Assembly (NCBI GenBank): GCA_027596195.1
Contig: JADGJG010000405.1
Span: forward strand, 1-20,876
Reading direction: 5' to 3'
DNA: 20,876 bases
Source of the DNA: Podochytrium sp. JEL0797
Lineage: Eukaryota; Chytridiomycota; Chytridiomycetes; Chytridiales; Chytriomycetaceae
Under the pieces are notes generated by a model. The model saw nothing but the letters and a program-made list of their open reading frames with translations, was not told where the DNA came from and did not search any database. The position numbers and the translations under genes are program-made. Positions 1 through 9,362 of the stretch are shown here, in pieces. Position 1 is the stretch's first letter. The number at the start of each line of letters is the position of its first letter.

Positions 1-116
1 GTGTTATGGTGATCCATACAAATACACGATGAAAAGAAAAATGACGGAAGGAGCCCTAAAACAGTACACTTTATTTCAAACAGGTCAGCACTAATCTAAG
101 GAGGGTAGGGAAAGAT
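1..116. other. Window edge, 3' region of the histidine-rich gene
   Basis: AT-rich sequence downstream of the minus-strand gene's stop. An AATAAA-like signal is present on the minus strand near 69-75 (TTTATTT in plus reading). Nothing else is seen. Confidence 0.4.
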
Positions 117-371
117 TCAGAGGAACAACACAGAAACAGCAGCAACGGTTCCAAAGGCCGCAATTTCCTTGGCACGAGATTGATAGATTGAAGAAGTGGC
201 GGTTTTAACTAGTCCACTGCCGGTGGCAGATTCCTGAGCGGCGTGGTCGTGTCCTTCATGGTCATGTCCGGCATGGTCATCATGGGCAGAGACGACGGCA
301 TGGTCATCATGATGTCCTTCGTGAGCAGAGACAGCGGCGATGAAGATGGCGGCGAGGGTGAGGAACTTCAT
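117..371 (-). CDS. Small secreted histidine/aspartate-rich protein with hydrophobic C-terminal tail
   Basis: An 84-aa single-exon frame. Residues 1-16 form a classic signal peptide (basic K2, hydrophobic core, V-S-A before a likely cleavage site), so the protein should enter the secretory pathway. Residues 17-46 consist almost only of His, Asp, Glu, Gly and Ala, with repeated HDDHA and HDHEGHDH blocks and more than ten histidines, which suggests binding of Zn, Cu or Ni ions. A Ser/Thr stretch follows, and the last 15 residues are hydrophobic, resembling a GPI-anchor signal or membrane tail. The start is the only Met that gives the signal peptide. I do not recognise a named family. Metal binding is inferred from composition only, and the short length leaves some doubt that it is a gene. 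Confidence 0.65.
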   Translation of the reverse strand: MKFLTLAAIFIAAVSAHEGHHDDHAVVSAHDDHAGHDHEGHDHAAQESATGSGLVKTATSSIYQSRAKEIAAFGTVAAVSVLFL

Positions 372-1428
372 TTTCGGTTAGGGATTTCTTTTGGAATGAT
401 GCTTGAAGAGCTTTAAATACGCGTTCCTGGACTAGAATTTTTTTGGATCACAACATTGATATACTGGAGAGGAGGGAAACGCCATACCAAAAATGGTAGA
501 AAAATCAGCTATACAACCTTATAAATTAAATTCATCGGTTCTTTATTTCTGAACCTTTTGATTTGATAAGAATGTGAAAATGTGAAAAAGAAGAGTGGAA
601 TCGTGTAGTAAGTTTTCAGCATCCAGCTCAATCAATAATTGAGTTTGAGCCCGGGATTTCAGGCATGGTTATGTCTTATATCAAGCACGCACGTTGCGAT
701 TGCCGGCGAGTGAAAGTGGCACATTTGTTGGCATGCAGTTTGATGGTGGGGTCCCGAATTTCGGCATCCTACAAAAAGCGAATAACTGCAAGTCACAACC
801 AAGCCGCTCTCTCGCTACAACCGAACCACTTTGACTTGCATTCGATTCCTTGGAGAGTGCAGGAATGGATTGAATTGGCGGAGGGAACTGTATCCACTCG
901 TATAATTGTTCCTTCGAGTGGGTGCGCATGTGTCGAGGTGGGGTTCGCAGACCAACGACTCGATATATCTTCAAACGCTTCCTTCTTTCCAAACAAAAAT
1001 AAAACCTATTGCTTCTGACTGAGCGAGCAGCTGACGCGTTTTTCGTACAGGAACGAAACACAAACACACACATACACACAATAACGCTTTGCTTGAACGG
1101 AGGCGACATACTTGAGGAGGAGGTGCGTTCGCCGCAGTCGAGATGCCATGATAGCGAAGCGCGCACGTGAGCCCTCGGCGTCGATAGTTGAAACCAACGA
1201 CGGGGCACATTCTTACCCCCAACGGGGATCGGCGTAGGTTCAGTGAACGGAGCGGAATATCGATGCCAGCTTCATTTCAAGGTGATGTTGGGAAAAGTCG
1301 CGTTGGGCCTCGATCCCTGATCATTCCCCGCTTTCAGTTCGAACGTGAATTCCTTCTTTATTTCATTTGCACGCCGCAAGACACGGATGAATCTGAAACC
1401 TGCGATCCCGAATGCGATCCCAGCCACT
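372..1428. other. About 1 kb without a convincing gene
   Basis: Open frames occur on both strands here (for example 665-1018 plus and 681-1208 minus), but they overlap one another, have low-complexity or erratic composition, and match no family I know. The stretch should hold the promoter of the histidine-rich gene at its left end and the 3' untranslated region of the 107-aa mitochondrial gene at its right end. A short CA-rich microsatellite lies at 1061-1084. No tRNA or rRNA was seen. Confidence 0.5.
1061..1084. repeat. CA-rich microsatellite
   Basis: A short imperfect (CA)n tract interrupted by AA and TA steps, inside a non-coding interval. It is a simple repeat with no evident function. 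Confidence 0.6.
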
Positions 1429-2043
1429 TCACTTTTGGTGGAACTCGATGTTCTTGAGGTAATCGAGACGCTCCTTCAAGGCCTTCTTCTCGTTCACGGG
1501 CATCTCGCTGCAAAATAACAAAAGCAACAGTCAGTAACGTGCGGTTGGTTTAGGTTGGAGGGTTTGAGGTCGTGGGATTCGGGTTGAGCAAATCCATGAT
1601 TTCGCGAACGTGTTCGATTGCTCCAAATCGAGTGACAAACTCCCGGTACTCGCGCAGACTGATTCGAAGACATTCGATTCGCGCTTCTTGGACATGCACT
1701 TTCGAATCCCGATTTCTCTCTTTGCACCCACAAGAGCATGCTCCCGACGCGCACGGGTACGACCCACGGGACAAGACAGGACACGCAGGGACACTCACTC
1801 GGACCACATGTAGTAGTAGCACACTCCGGCCCATCCGAGCACGGGGTAGATCAGTCTGTAGGCGTACTTGACGTACACGGCGTCCCACACCTGGCCGAGG
1901 GTGCTGCTCGAATTGAGGTGGCGGACCGCGGGGAGGAGGGCACCGATACTCTCAGCGGAGAAGGCACCGACGGTTCTGCCCGAGGACATGGCGCGGGAGG
2001 AGGCAACGGCAGCGGGGCGGAACGAGCGGAGTCCTGCGAACAT
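1429..2043 (-). CDS. Small mitochondrial single-pass membrane protein, family not recognised
   Basis: Two exons, 1799-2043 and 1429-1507 (minus), join in frame to a 107-aa protein. The donor is GTGAGT and the acceptor TTGCAG, with a TACTGAC branch motif at 1530-1536; the codon split across the join becomes GAC. Residues 1-30 are rich in Arg, Ser and Ala with no acidic residue until later, as in a mitochondrial targeting presequence. Residues about 60-79 are hydrophobic and aromatic (YAYRLIYP...YYYMW), giving one membrane span. The second exon gives a charged Lys/Glu helix. This layout is typical of supernumerary subunits of respiratory complexes or ATP synthase, and the next gene in the same orientation encodes ATP synthase subunit f. 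That functional link is inference. I cannot name the subunit. Confidence 0.7.
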
Positions 2044-2227
2044 TTTTGGGAATTTCTGGTTTTCGTTTTTCTCTCTTTTCGGCGCACTTATTATTGAGAG
2101 GAAGAAAAAGGGACGTTTATTTGATTCGTTTTATGTACTCAACAAAACGCCACTCCTTCCCCTTCTTCTTTCTTTAACACCGAGATCCAACAAACAGAGA
2201 GCATCTTTTCAATAGCATTCTTCTAGC

Positions 2228-2801
2228 TTAGTGGTATGGAGTGGATGGGTGGTAGTGCTGCACACAAACAAAAACACGTCGGGTTAGTACGTGCAGTGGC
2301 TGACGTAATGGGGTTCGGGTTCGATGAGAAATTTCGCAAGGTTTCCGCGAGCATGTTGGCGGATTCGGCGCGCTTCGCTTCGCTTCGATTCGGCAGGCTC
2401 CATTCGGATCATAGCGAGTGCATGCTCTCGGAATCGCACACAGCAAGGAAGGCAAGTCCAGGCAGGATCAATCAGGCGGCGAAAAAAGGCAAAAAGATAC
2501 GTACGCCGCCCTTGTAGTACGCCAGGTAGTATCCGAGGGGAACCATAACACCGAGGAAGTGCAGGATTGGCACGAACGAGTCCTTCTTGATGTAGTTCTC
2601 GTAGTATCTGTCTCTGAAGGACGTGGCCACACTGACGGGTCTGGGGCCCTTCGGGATGTTGGTGTAGAAGCCCTTCATGGCGCTGAACAGCTCGGGGTGT
2701 GCCTGGGGATGGGCTGACTGTAGACGGCCCAGCTCCTTCAGGGAGGACACCTGGGGCGGGATGATGGACGTGGACTTGAAGCGGCGGAAGATCAAGCTCA
2801 T
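2228..2801 (-). CDS. ATP17: Mitochondrial F1Fo ATP synthase subunit f
   Basis: Exons 2505-2801 and 2228-2257 (minus) join in phase 0 to a 108-aa protein. The intron has donor GTACGT, acceptor TGTGCAG and a perfect TACTAAC branch site at 2283-2289. Like yeast Atp17 it begins with a short basic presequence (MSLIFRRFKS), then an IPPQV motif and a FYTNIPKGP block that corresponds to the FYKSLPQGP block of the yeast protein. One membrane span follows near residues 78-95 (HFLGVMVPLGYYLAYY), and the tail is short and His-rich, encoded by a ten-codon last exon. Subunit f is a small Fo-sector subunit of the inner membrane, needed for assembly or stability of the synthase. The start at 2801 was chosen over an in-frame Met nine codons upstream because it gives the family N-terminus. 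The gene is divergent from gamma-COP. Confidence 0.87.
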
Positions 2802-2909
2802 TTTTGCGAAAAGTTCGAGGAATCGCAAAAGGTGATTATTACTACTTCGTGTGTTTCAATGATTAACCGTATATTTTAGGATTCATTCAACCCCGATCCA
2901 TCCCGAGCA
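2802..2909. promoter_or_regulatory. Divergent ATP17 / SEC21 promoter
   Basis: Only 108 bp separate the two start codons, so both 5' leaders and a shared bidirectional promoter must fit here. An 8-bp inverted repeat (TTTTGCGA at 2802-2809 and TCGCAAAA at 2823-2830) lies next to the ATP17 start, and an AT-rich block sits at about 2862-2880. That these elements are regulatory is inference. Confidence 0.5.
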
Positions 2910-5900
2910 ATGAGCATGAAGAAGGACGACGAGTCGGGTACGTACATCCCTCGTATTCACCACTCCTTCTGACAACCAACACAGACAACTCGCTCTACGC
3001 GCACCTCGACAAGAGCACCGTGCTGCAGGAAGCCCGCATCTTCAACGAGACCCCCATCAACGCACGCAAGTGCCGCGCAACCCTCACCAAGATCCTCTAC
3101 CTCATCTACCAGAGCGAGCGGCTGCAGACCAAGGAAGCCACGGAGACCTTCTTCTCCATCACGAAGCTGTTCCAGAGCCAGGACGTATGTGTTGTTTTGT
3201 TTGCCCGGCCCAGGTCCTGGTGCCGTTTTTTTTCGCTGGGGGGTCATGGATATCCGCGAGGGGTCGAGTCACATTTGCTACTTGGGCGGGATGCTGTGTT
3301 TAGTCGGATTATGCAAGGACGACTGCGATCGTCGTGTTTCTGTCGCGCTGGAAGCCTCTGAACCGCAAAACTAATAATATATGCATCGCAGATCCCCCTC
3401 CGCCAAACAGTCTACCTCCTCATCAAAGAGCTCTCCACTGTCGCCGAAGATGTCATCATGGTCACGGCCTCCCTCTCGAAAGATCTCACAGCCAAATCCG
3501 AAATCTCGAAAGCCAACGCCATCCGCGCACTCTGCAAAATCACTGACGCGAGCATGATCCAAGGCATCGAGCGATTCTTGAAGCAGGCGATTGTTGACAA
3601 GAACCACGCCATCAGCAGTGCCGCGCTTGTCAGCAGTTTGCACTTGTTTGGTCAGAGCAAGGATGTTGTGAGAAGATGGGCCAACGAGGTGCAGGAGAGT
3701 GTGAACAGCAAGGGTGGGATCACGCAGTATCATGCGTTGGGTCTGCTGTATCAGATTCGACAGCATGATCGCATGGCGGTGATTAAGCTCGTGCAATCGC
3801 TGTCCAGAGGAACCTTGAGAAGTCCATTGGCGTATTGCATGCTCGTGAGATATACCAGCAAGATTATGGAGGATGAGGAAGGGTATGCATTTTATTTCTT
3901 GATGCTCGGTTTGCCGTCTCTCGGGTCTCACCTCTCTGAATTTTCAGCAACCGCGCCATGTACGAGAGTTTGGAGGGCTGGTTGCGTCACCGCAACGAAA
4001 TGGTGGTTTACGAAGCCGCTCGTGCTATTTGCAACATGCGCGACGTGACTGCCAAGGAGTTGTTCCCGGCAGTCTCTGGTAAAACTCTCTTCTTGAAGAT
4101 TCCCTTCAAAATCAGTCCGACTGATCCATGCTGTATCCCACCAATCAGCTCTTCAACTTATGCTTGTTAGCCACAAACCGAGTTTGAGATTTGCCGCCAT
4201 TAGAACCCTCAACAGACTTGCCTTGTCGCACCCAGCTGCCGTTTCTCCTTGCAACTTGGACATGGAAAACCTCATTACCGACACCAACAGAAGCATTGCA
4301 ACGTACGCCATTACTACTCTGTTGAAGGTATAGTCTCTCCTCCGGTATTCAAGCCGCGAAATTGCAAGCTAACCTGGAACAAACCACCAGACCGGAACCG
4401 AGGCCAGCGTCGACCGACTCATGAAACAAATCACTGGATTCATGTCTGAAATCTCGGACGACTTCAAAATCATTGTCGTGGACGCGATCCGATCCTTGTG
4501 CCTCAAATTCCCTGCCAAACAGAGCGTCATGATCACTTTCTTGAGCAACATTCTGCGCGATGAGGGTGGATATGAGTTCAAGAGGTCGATTGTGGAAGCG
4601 CTGTTTGATATCATTTATCACATTCCCGAGGCGAAGGAGTTTGGTAAGTGCGCTTCTTGAATTTTTGCACAAAGAGATGTACCTGATTTTTCTTTCTTCC
4701 CACGCACAGCCCTCTCCCACCTCTGCGAATTCATCGAAGACTGCGAATTCACCAAACTCGGAGTCCGAATCCTGCACCTCCTCGGAGTCGAAGGCCCCAA
4801 AAGCGCGACCCCCTCGAAATTCATTCGATACATTTACAACCGCGTGATTCTCGAAAACGCGACCGTCAAAGCGGCAGCCGTGAGCGCCATGGGCCATTTC
4901 GCGGTCGAAGTGCCTGAATTGAGGGAACGAATCCGCGTGTTGCTCACGCGAGCGTTGGATGACAATGATGATGAAGTGAGGGATCGTGCGGCGTTGTTTT
5001 TGAGGATTACGGGGAGTGAGGAGTTGTGTAAAACTTTCCTGGGGTTGGGTAAGACGGCGGCCGTTGTTTTCACTCTGGCGATCGCGTTTGAAGTCGGCTG
5101 ATATGTTTTTATCTCTTTCTCTCTCTCCCCCTCCAGGCGAGACTTTCTCCTGGCCCACACTCGAAAACGGACTCGTCAACTACCTCGCCCACCCAGAACT
5201 CCAACGCGCCCCCTTCGACATTGCGTCCATCCCCACCGTCACACGCGCTCAAGAAGAAGCCGAGAAGCAGCGCCAAAAGACAGCCAAGCAAGAACACAAC
5301 GCGCCCATGACCACGTCAACCGCGACCCCCGCTGCAGGCGGTCCCGTTGGCTCCGGCGACACGCAAAAGGCGTACGCGCTCGCGATGGAAAAGGTGCCGC
5401 AGTTGGCTATGCTGGGAGACGTGTTCAAGTCGAGCAAGCCTGTGGATTTGACGGAGAGTGAGACGGAGTATGTTGTTTCTTGCGTGAAGCATGTGTTTAA
5501 GGGGCACTTAGTGTTCCAGGTAAAACTCCCCCCAATTTCCCTCGTTTTATGTTGTTGACGTTTTTTGGGTTGTCCTCCAGTTCAACTGCCGCAACACCAT
5601 CAACGACGTCCTCCTCGAAAACGCCACCGTCACCATGCAAATCGAACAAAACGAAGACGAAACTGCCTCGCACCTCCAACTCGTGTCCACCGTCGTGGCC
5701 CCGAAACTCGCGTACGACGTCCCCGGGGTCATCTACCTCGTCTACCAACGCAATCACAACGTGACCCCCGTGGCCACGTTTTCCAACACACTCAAATTCA
5801 TTGTCAAAGACTGCGACCCGACCACGGGCGAGGCGGACGACGACGAAGGGTATGAGGACGAGTACCTCCTTGAAGACTTGGACCTTACGACAACGGATTA

Positions 5901-6243
5901 CATGCAACCCACGTTCGTGGCTGATTTCCCGCGCGTGTGGGAACAAGTCGGCGCTGCGTGTGAGATGGTGGAAGCGTTCGAGTTGAGTGGAATGCAAAGC
6001 GTCAAACACGCTGTGGATTCGATTGTGGACGTGTTGGGGATGGAAACGTGTGACGGGACATCGAGTGTGAAGGAAAAGGCAACCACGCACACGTTGTTGT
6101 TGGCGGGAATGTTTGCCGGAGGTGTTGGTGCGCTTGTGAGGTGTCGGATGGCGTTTGAGGCTGGATCTGGGGTTACTTTGGAGATTGCTTGTCGGTGTGC
6201 GGATCCTGTGGTTTGTGAGCGTATTGTGAACTCTGTGGTTTGA
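2910..6243 (+). CDS. SEC21: Coatomer (COPI) subunit gamma
   Basis: Nine exons: 2910-2937, 2985-3184, 3392-3882, 3948-4078, 4149-4327, 4391-4643, 4710-5048, 5137-5519 and 5581-6243. They join in frame to 888 aa, close to human COPG1 (about 874) and yeast Sec21 (935). All introns are GT-AG, and every join restores a conserved family block. The N-terminal half is the alpha-solenoid trunk, with blocks such as [25 protein letters not shown] and [17 protein letters not shown] Pro/Ala/Lys-rich linker follows near residues 560-610. The C-terminal half is the appendage, with [16 protein letters not shown] and [12 protein letters not shown] blocks. Gamma-COP pairs with zeta-COP in the adaptor-like subcomplex of COPI, which coats Golgi vesicles for Golgi-to-ER retrieval. 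The first exon is only 28 nt; its start is the first ATG after the short divergent promoter, and it encodes the acidic/basic N-terminal leader. The gene looks intact. Confidence 0.97.
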
Positions 6244-6627
6244 AGGGTGGGGGGCGTTTTGAACGGAAAACGATTAAAAAGGAGTTTAAAAAGATTCCGT
6301 TCATTTGTTGCGTTAATACGGTCAACATTGTTATCATCCACTCCAAGATACTAGAATAATCTGGAAGGGCGTGCGCGCCCCCGAATAATCTGGTTTTTTT
6401 GGCGCGTGCAGGTGATCCGCAACAGAAATGAAATTTCGTTGATAACGCTCGACGCATTCCTTGGGTTTGAATGGCCATCTTTCATTGCTAAAGTGCGTGA
6501 AGCTCAATATCTCAGTTGGCAAAAAGGGAAGAGGAATGGGCTGCTGTGAGCCAATGATGGAATCACACAAGCCCCCTGACTCACTTCAAGCCCCACCAAA
6601 ATTTGATTTGAAAAAAATCCGTTTCAA
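6244..6627. other. Intergenic stretch after SEC21, with small repeat and hairpin
   Basis: No coding frame is supportable. It holds the SEC21 3' untranslated region and the promoter of the next gene. At 6354-6364 and 6383-6393 the 11-bp word GAATAATCTGG occurs as a direct repeat, flanking a GC-rich hairpin (GGGCG-TGCG-CGCCC, about 6367-6380). Confidence 0.55.
6354..6393. repeat. 11-bp direct repeat flanking a GC hairpin
   Basis: Two exact copies of GAATAATCTGG start 29 bp apart and enclose a 5-bp-stem hairpin in the 3' region of SEC21. The arrangement resembles a tiny insertion with a target-site duplication, or a 3'-end RNA structure. Neither can be decided from one copy. Confidence 0.45.
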
Positions 6628-7203
6628 ATGGACCGTCACATGCCCCGCCGCAATAGCATGTCGCACCTTAAGTCCTTCTTCACGGGTCGTCCCCGAACCT
6701 CCAAGTCCGCCACAACTTCCCAAGAATCCGCGTCAAGAGTAGTGGCACCTCTTTCGGTGGCCCAACGCCACACCACTGCCACCCTGGACCCGTCTCCCAG
6801 CTTCTCCTCCTCCGAATCCCTCCATGCTCAATCCCACTCGCATCAACACACCAGCAGCTTTTGCATGACTCTCCCAATCACCCACAGCAGCTCCTTCACA
6901 ATAACGACCCCGACCCCAGCGGTGATTGAATTCCACGTCCTTCCGATCGCTCCCGCATCATTTGCGAGACGGAGAGCATTGTCAAGCAGTCGCCACTCGT
7001 CGGTTTCGTTGCAAGGCCAAGATTCGAGCACTCTGTCTTCCCGACGCAGTGTGGCGTCGTTGACGTCCAAATCCGAGGACGACTTGGGAATTTATGGGTG
7101 GAATGAGGAGGAGGAAGAGATTGCGAATCGAGAGTATGTTGAGTTTATGCGCATGAAGGGGAAGGAGGTTCGGGAAATGGGGGGTCCTGCGATGCACCCA
7201 TGA
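6628..7203 (+). CDS. Unknown Ser-rich protein, paralogue of the protein at 14602
   Basis: A 191-aa single-exon frame. It shares two blocks with the protein at 14602-15108 and matches no family I know. Block 1 (residues about 99-115) reads IEFHVLPIAPASFARRR. Block 2 (about 148-180) holds SKSEDD, GIYGW, a run of Glu, then NREYVEFM and a basic KGKEV. Between and before the blocks the protein is low-complexity Ser/Thr/Pro/His with many RRxS-type sites, so it is probably disordered and possibly phosphorylated. No signal peptide or membrane span is visible. The first Met is taken as the start; Met5 and Met11 are also possible. The conserved, order-promoting blocks within a disordered chain look like docking motifs, but no partner can be named. 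Conservation of the blocks between two diverged copies is the main evidence that this is a real gene. Confidence 0.78.
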   Translation: MDRHMPRRNSMSHLKSFFTGRPRTSKSATTSQESASRVVAPLSVAQRHTTATLDPSPSFSSSESLHAQSHSHQHTSSFCMTLPITHSSSFTITTPTPAVIEFHVLPIAPASFARRRALSSSRHSSVSLQGQDSSTLSSRRSVASLTSKSEDDLGIYGWNEEEEEIANREYVEFMRMKGKEVREMGGPAMHP

Positions 7204-7497
7204 GAAAACTTCTCTTCGGCTCTTTTAGTATTCTGAATTCTGGAGCGACCCTGCTCCGAGCACGTATCTTCCAAACCAACAGTTCATGGCCGGTTTCGAA
7301 ATCGATTTCCGAATCTCACCGAGATGAGACGACTCAACGAATTCCAACCCCTTTAACCTGCTTCTTTTTCTATTTTGGAAAACAAGTCACTCGTCAATAA
7401 ATTATTCTTGGACGTGAAAGGTCTCGGAAACATTTGTCGAGCTCATTAGTTGTGCATGGAAGGATATCAAGTTGGAGCCAACCTGTTTTTTCCTTCT

Positions 7498-7950
7498 TCA
7501 CAACACAGTCTGAAGTTTCAAACATCTTCCTTGTGTCTCGCAAAACAGATCCTCTTTGATGACACGGTATCCAGTCTGGTCTTCCCCGAATGATTGGACG
7601 TTTTGGTCTTTGAAATTGGGCTCGAGCTCGAACACTTCTTCAACGTGTTTGAACCGTGTCACGAAGACGCGCGAGAAATTCCGAGCAAAGAGGCGCAAAC
7701 GGTGGCAGTACATGGGGGTGCATTCGATGACAAGGAAGGCGGAGTCTGAGGGGAGGTGGATGCTGTGGAGCAGCGGAGAGTGAGGATCGAGGACGCGCGC
7801 GGGGTGGGAATGGAGAGGGGTTGCTGGTGGGTTGGTAAGGGAGTTTGCGGCGGAGGATATTGGGGGTGGGCTTTCGTCGAATAATTTTTCGAATCCGGTG
7901 AGTTTTTTTTTGTTTGTGTGTGTGGAGGGGAGGGGGTTCGTGTCTTGTGC
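7498..7950 (-). pseudogene. Orphan 3' exon or gene remnant, family unknown
   Basis: On the minus strand a frame is open from just after a stop at 7951-7953 down to a TGA at 7498-7500, about 150 codons. The first in-frame ATG is at 7711-7713, which would give only 71 aa; the codons before it also read like protein (LTGFEKLFDE, then SDSAFLVIECTPMYCHRLRLF). The C-terminal half has a normal mix of residues (FVTRFKHVEEVFELEP and later GEDQTGYRVIKEDLF), unlike a random frame. I found no upstream exon with a start and a matching donor before the next gene at 8274, so this may be the 3' exon of a gene whose 5' end is unrecognised, or a truncated remnant. The opposite strand is unusually G-rich over 7740-7935. 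Confidence 0.4.
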
Positions 7951-8273
7951 TTAATTCTTATGTATCGTTTTTGTTTGTTTGTTCAGATTATTTCATTTTA
8001 TGATAATAGTAAAAAATTCGATGGTTGCTGCTTAGCCCACACGAATTGTTTATGAGATATGAGCATCTTTAGTTTCAGCAAGGCTTTTTGCCGAGCTGCG
8101 GAAATCAGGAGGGCGGGAGGTGGGCGGGAGGGAGTTGCGGTGCATTGTGCCACCCTTTCGTTCACGTGTCATTTAATCAAAGCTATTTTGATTGATCACA
8201 AGCCGAGATCCTTTAAATCCGGGAAAATTGATTCAAACTCCCAACCGATTTGTCTCCCAAAAAGCAGGCTGCG
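7951..8273. other. Intergenic stretch before the five-cysteine gene pair
   Basis: No gene is seen on either strand. The interval should carry the promoter of the gene at 8274. A G-rich purine tract runs from about 8107 to 8138. A CACGTG-type box lies at 8162-8170 (TTCACGTGT). Confidence 0.45.
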
Positions 8274-9362
8274 ATGAGAGACGCTCTTCCTGGAACCTAC
8301 GTCATGGTCGACACAGCGTGTTTCGGCACTGTCGTCACAAGCTCGAATCTCGTCAAGCCATGGAACGACGGCTGCATCTCCTCGCTCACCCTCACCCAGG
8401 CTGCCATCGACGCCAACAGTGGAAACAACGGCGACGACGCCATCTTTGGGGCCGTCTTCAACACTCCTCCCGGCCTCTCTTGCGGCGCTGCCGATGTCAA
8501 GAGCCGCATGACCCAGTACTTCCCGCCCAACACCGTCAAGGTGTGGACTGGATCCACGGACTCGGGCATAATTCAAGGCCAGAACGGTCAACCGGACGAG
8601 AAGACCATCTTCCTCGATTGCACTGCCATCTTTGGGATGCATAACCCTATCACGAATATCACGCCTTTGTGTGGCGTCGTGTGGGCTCTCGAAGGAGGTA
8701 TTCCTGCGCCGCCTCCACCACCGCCTCCACCTCCTCCAGCGGTTACAAGCAAGCCTGCAGATGTTGTTCCCACTGCTGGTGCTGGGAATCAAGTGAATCC
8801 TACGACGGCTGCTGGTCAAGTGGTCCCGACTTCTGCTGCTGGTTCCAGCGGTGGATCGGGCGGTGGGTCTACCGGTGGAGGGTCGAACAGCGGTGGTGGT
8901 GGCTCTGGTGGTGGTAGCAACGGTGGTGGCTCTGGTGGTGGTAGCAACGGTGGTGGCTCCGGTGGTGGTAGCAACGGTGGTGGATCTGGTGGTGGCTCTA
9001 CTGGTGGCGGTGGTTCCACTGGTGGCAGCTCTGGTGGGGGTTCCACTGGTGGCAGCTCTGGTGGAGGCTCTACTGGCGGTGTCAGCACTGGCGGTAACGA
9101 CAATGCCAACGGCTCCGGCAGTGACTCTAGCAACAGCGGCGCGGGGTCTGACGGAAACGCGGTCAACAGTACAGCCACGAATGGACTTGATGGAACGGGC
9201 ATTACGATTGTGAATGGATCGCTTGTCACTGTGAGCGCGGGTGTCAAGGCGACGGCGACTGCGTCGGGTCAAAAGGCGTCCACTACTGCTTCGAATGCGG
9301 GGTCCTTGACGGTTATTTCGGCGGTTGCTGTGGTTTCTGTGGCGTTCATGCTTTTGGCTTGA
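8274..9362 (+). CDS. Five-cysteine protein with Gly/Ser repeat and GPI-like tail (tandem copy 1)
   Basis: A 362-aa single-exon protein. Residues 1-140 form a domain with Cys16, 34, 70, 116 and 133 and a GAVFNTPPGLSCGA core. A run of ten prolines (146-155) and a linker follow, then about 100 residues of GGGS/GGSN/GGST repeats (near 191-290), a Ser/Thr-rich stretch and a C-terminal hydrophobic tail (last 18 residues, preceded by small residues SNAGS) typical of a GPI-anchor signal or tail anchor. The start at 8274 is preferred because the downstream paralogue at 9933 then aligns without gaps from residue 1 to 140, with all five Cys at identical positions. Oddly, no N-terminal signal peptide is visible in either copy, which conflicts with a GPI tail unless a short upstream exon was missed. 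I do not recognise the family; a cell-surface role is inference. Confidence 0.85.
   Translation: MRDALPGTYVMVDTACFGTVVTSSNLVKPWNDGCISSLTLTQAAIDANSGNNGDDAIFGAVFNTPPGLSCGAADVKSRMTQYFPPNTVKVWTGSTDSGIIQGQNGQPDEKTIFLDCTAIFGMHNPITNITPLCGVVWALEGGIPAPPPPPPPPPPAVTSKPADVVPTAGAGNQVNPTTAAGQVVPTSAAGSSGGSGGGSTGGGSNSGGGGSGGGSNGGGSGGGSNGGGSGGGSNGGGSGGGSTGGGGSTGGSSGGGSTGGSSGGGSTGGVSTGGNDNANGSGSDSSNSGAGSDGNAVNSTATNGLDGTGITIVNGSLVTVSAGVKATATASGQKASTTASNAGSLTVISAVAVVSVAFMLLA
8841..9090 (+). repeat. In-frame GGTGGT-type Gly/Ser minisatellite
   Basis: Degenerate tandem units built on GGTGGTGGCTCTGGTGG encode GGGSNGGGSG and GGSTGGS repeats inside the gene at 8274. The best-preserved units (near 8893-8990) repeat every 30 bp, which suggests recent slippage expansion. 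The downstream paralogue lacks the array. Confidence 0.85.

Noticed and set aside
665..1208. Overlapping frames on both strands (117 aa plus, 175 aa minus)
   Set aside because: They conflict with each other, show no domain, signal or conserved block, and have erratic composition; treated as chance frames.
3185..3391. SEC21 intron 2 as a coding extension (the plus frame continues past 3184)
   Set aside because: Reading through loses the family sequence; splicing 3184 to 3392 restores the conserved [17 protein letters not shown] block.
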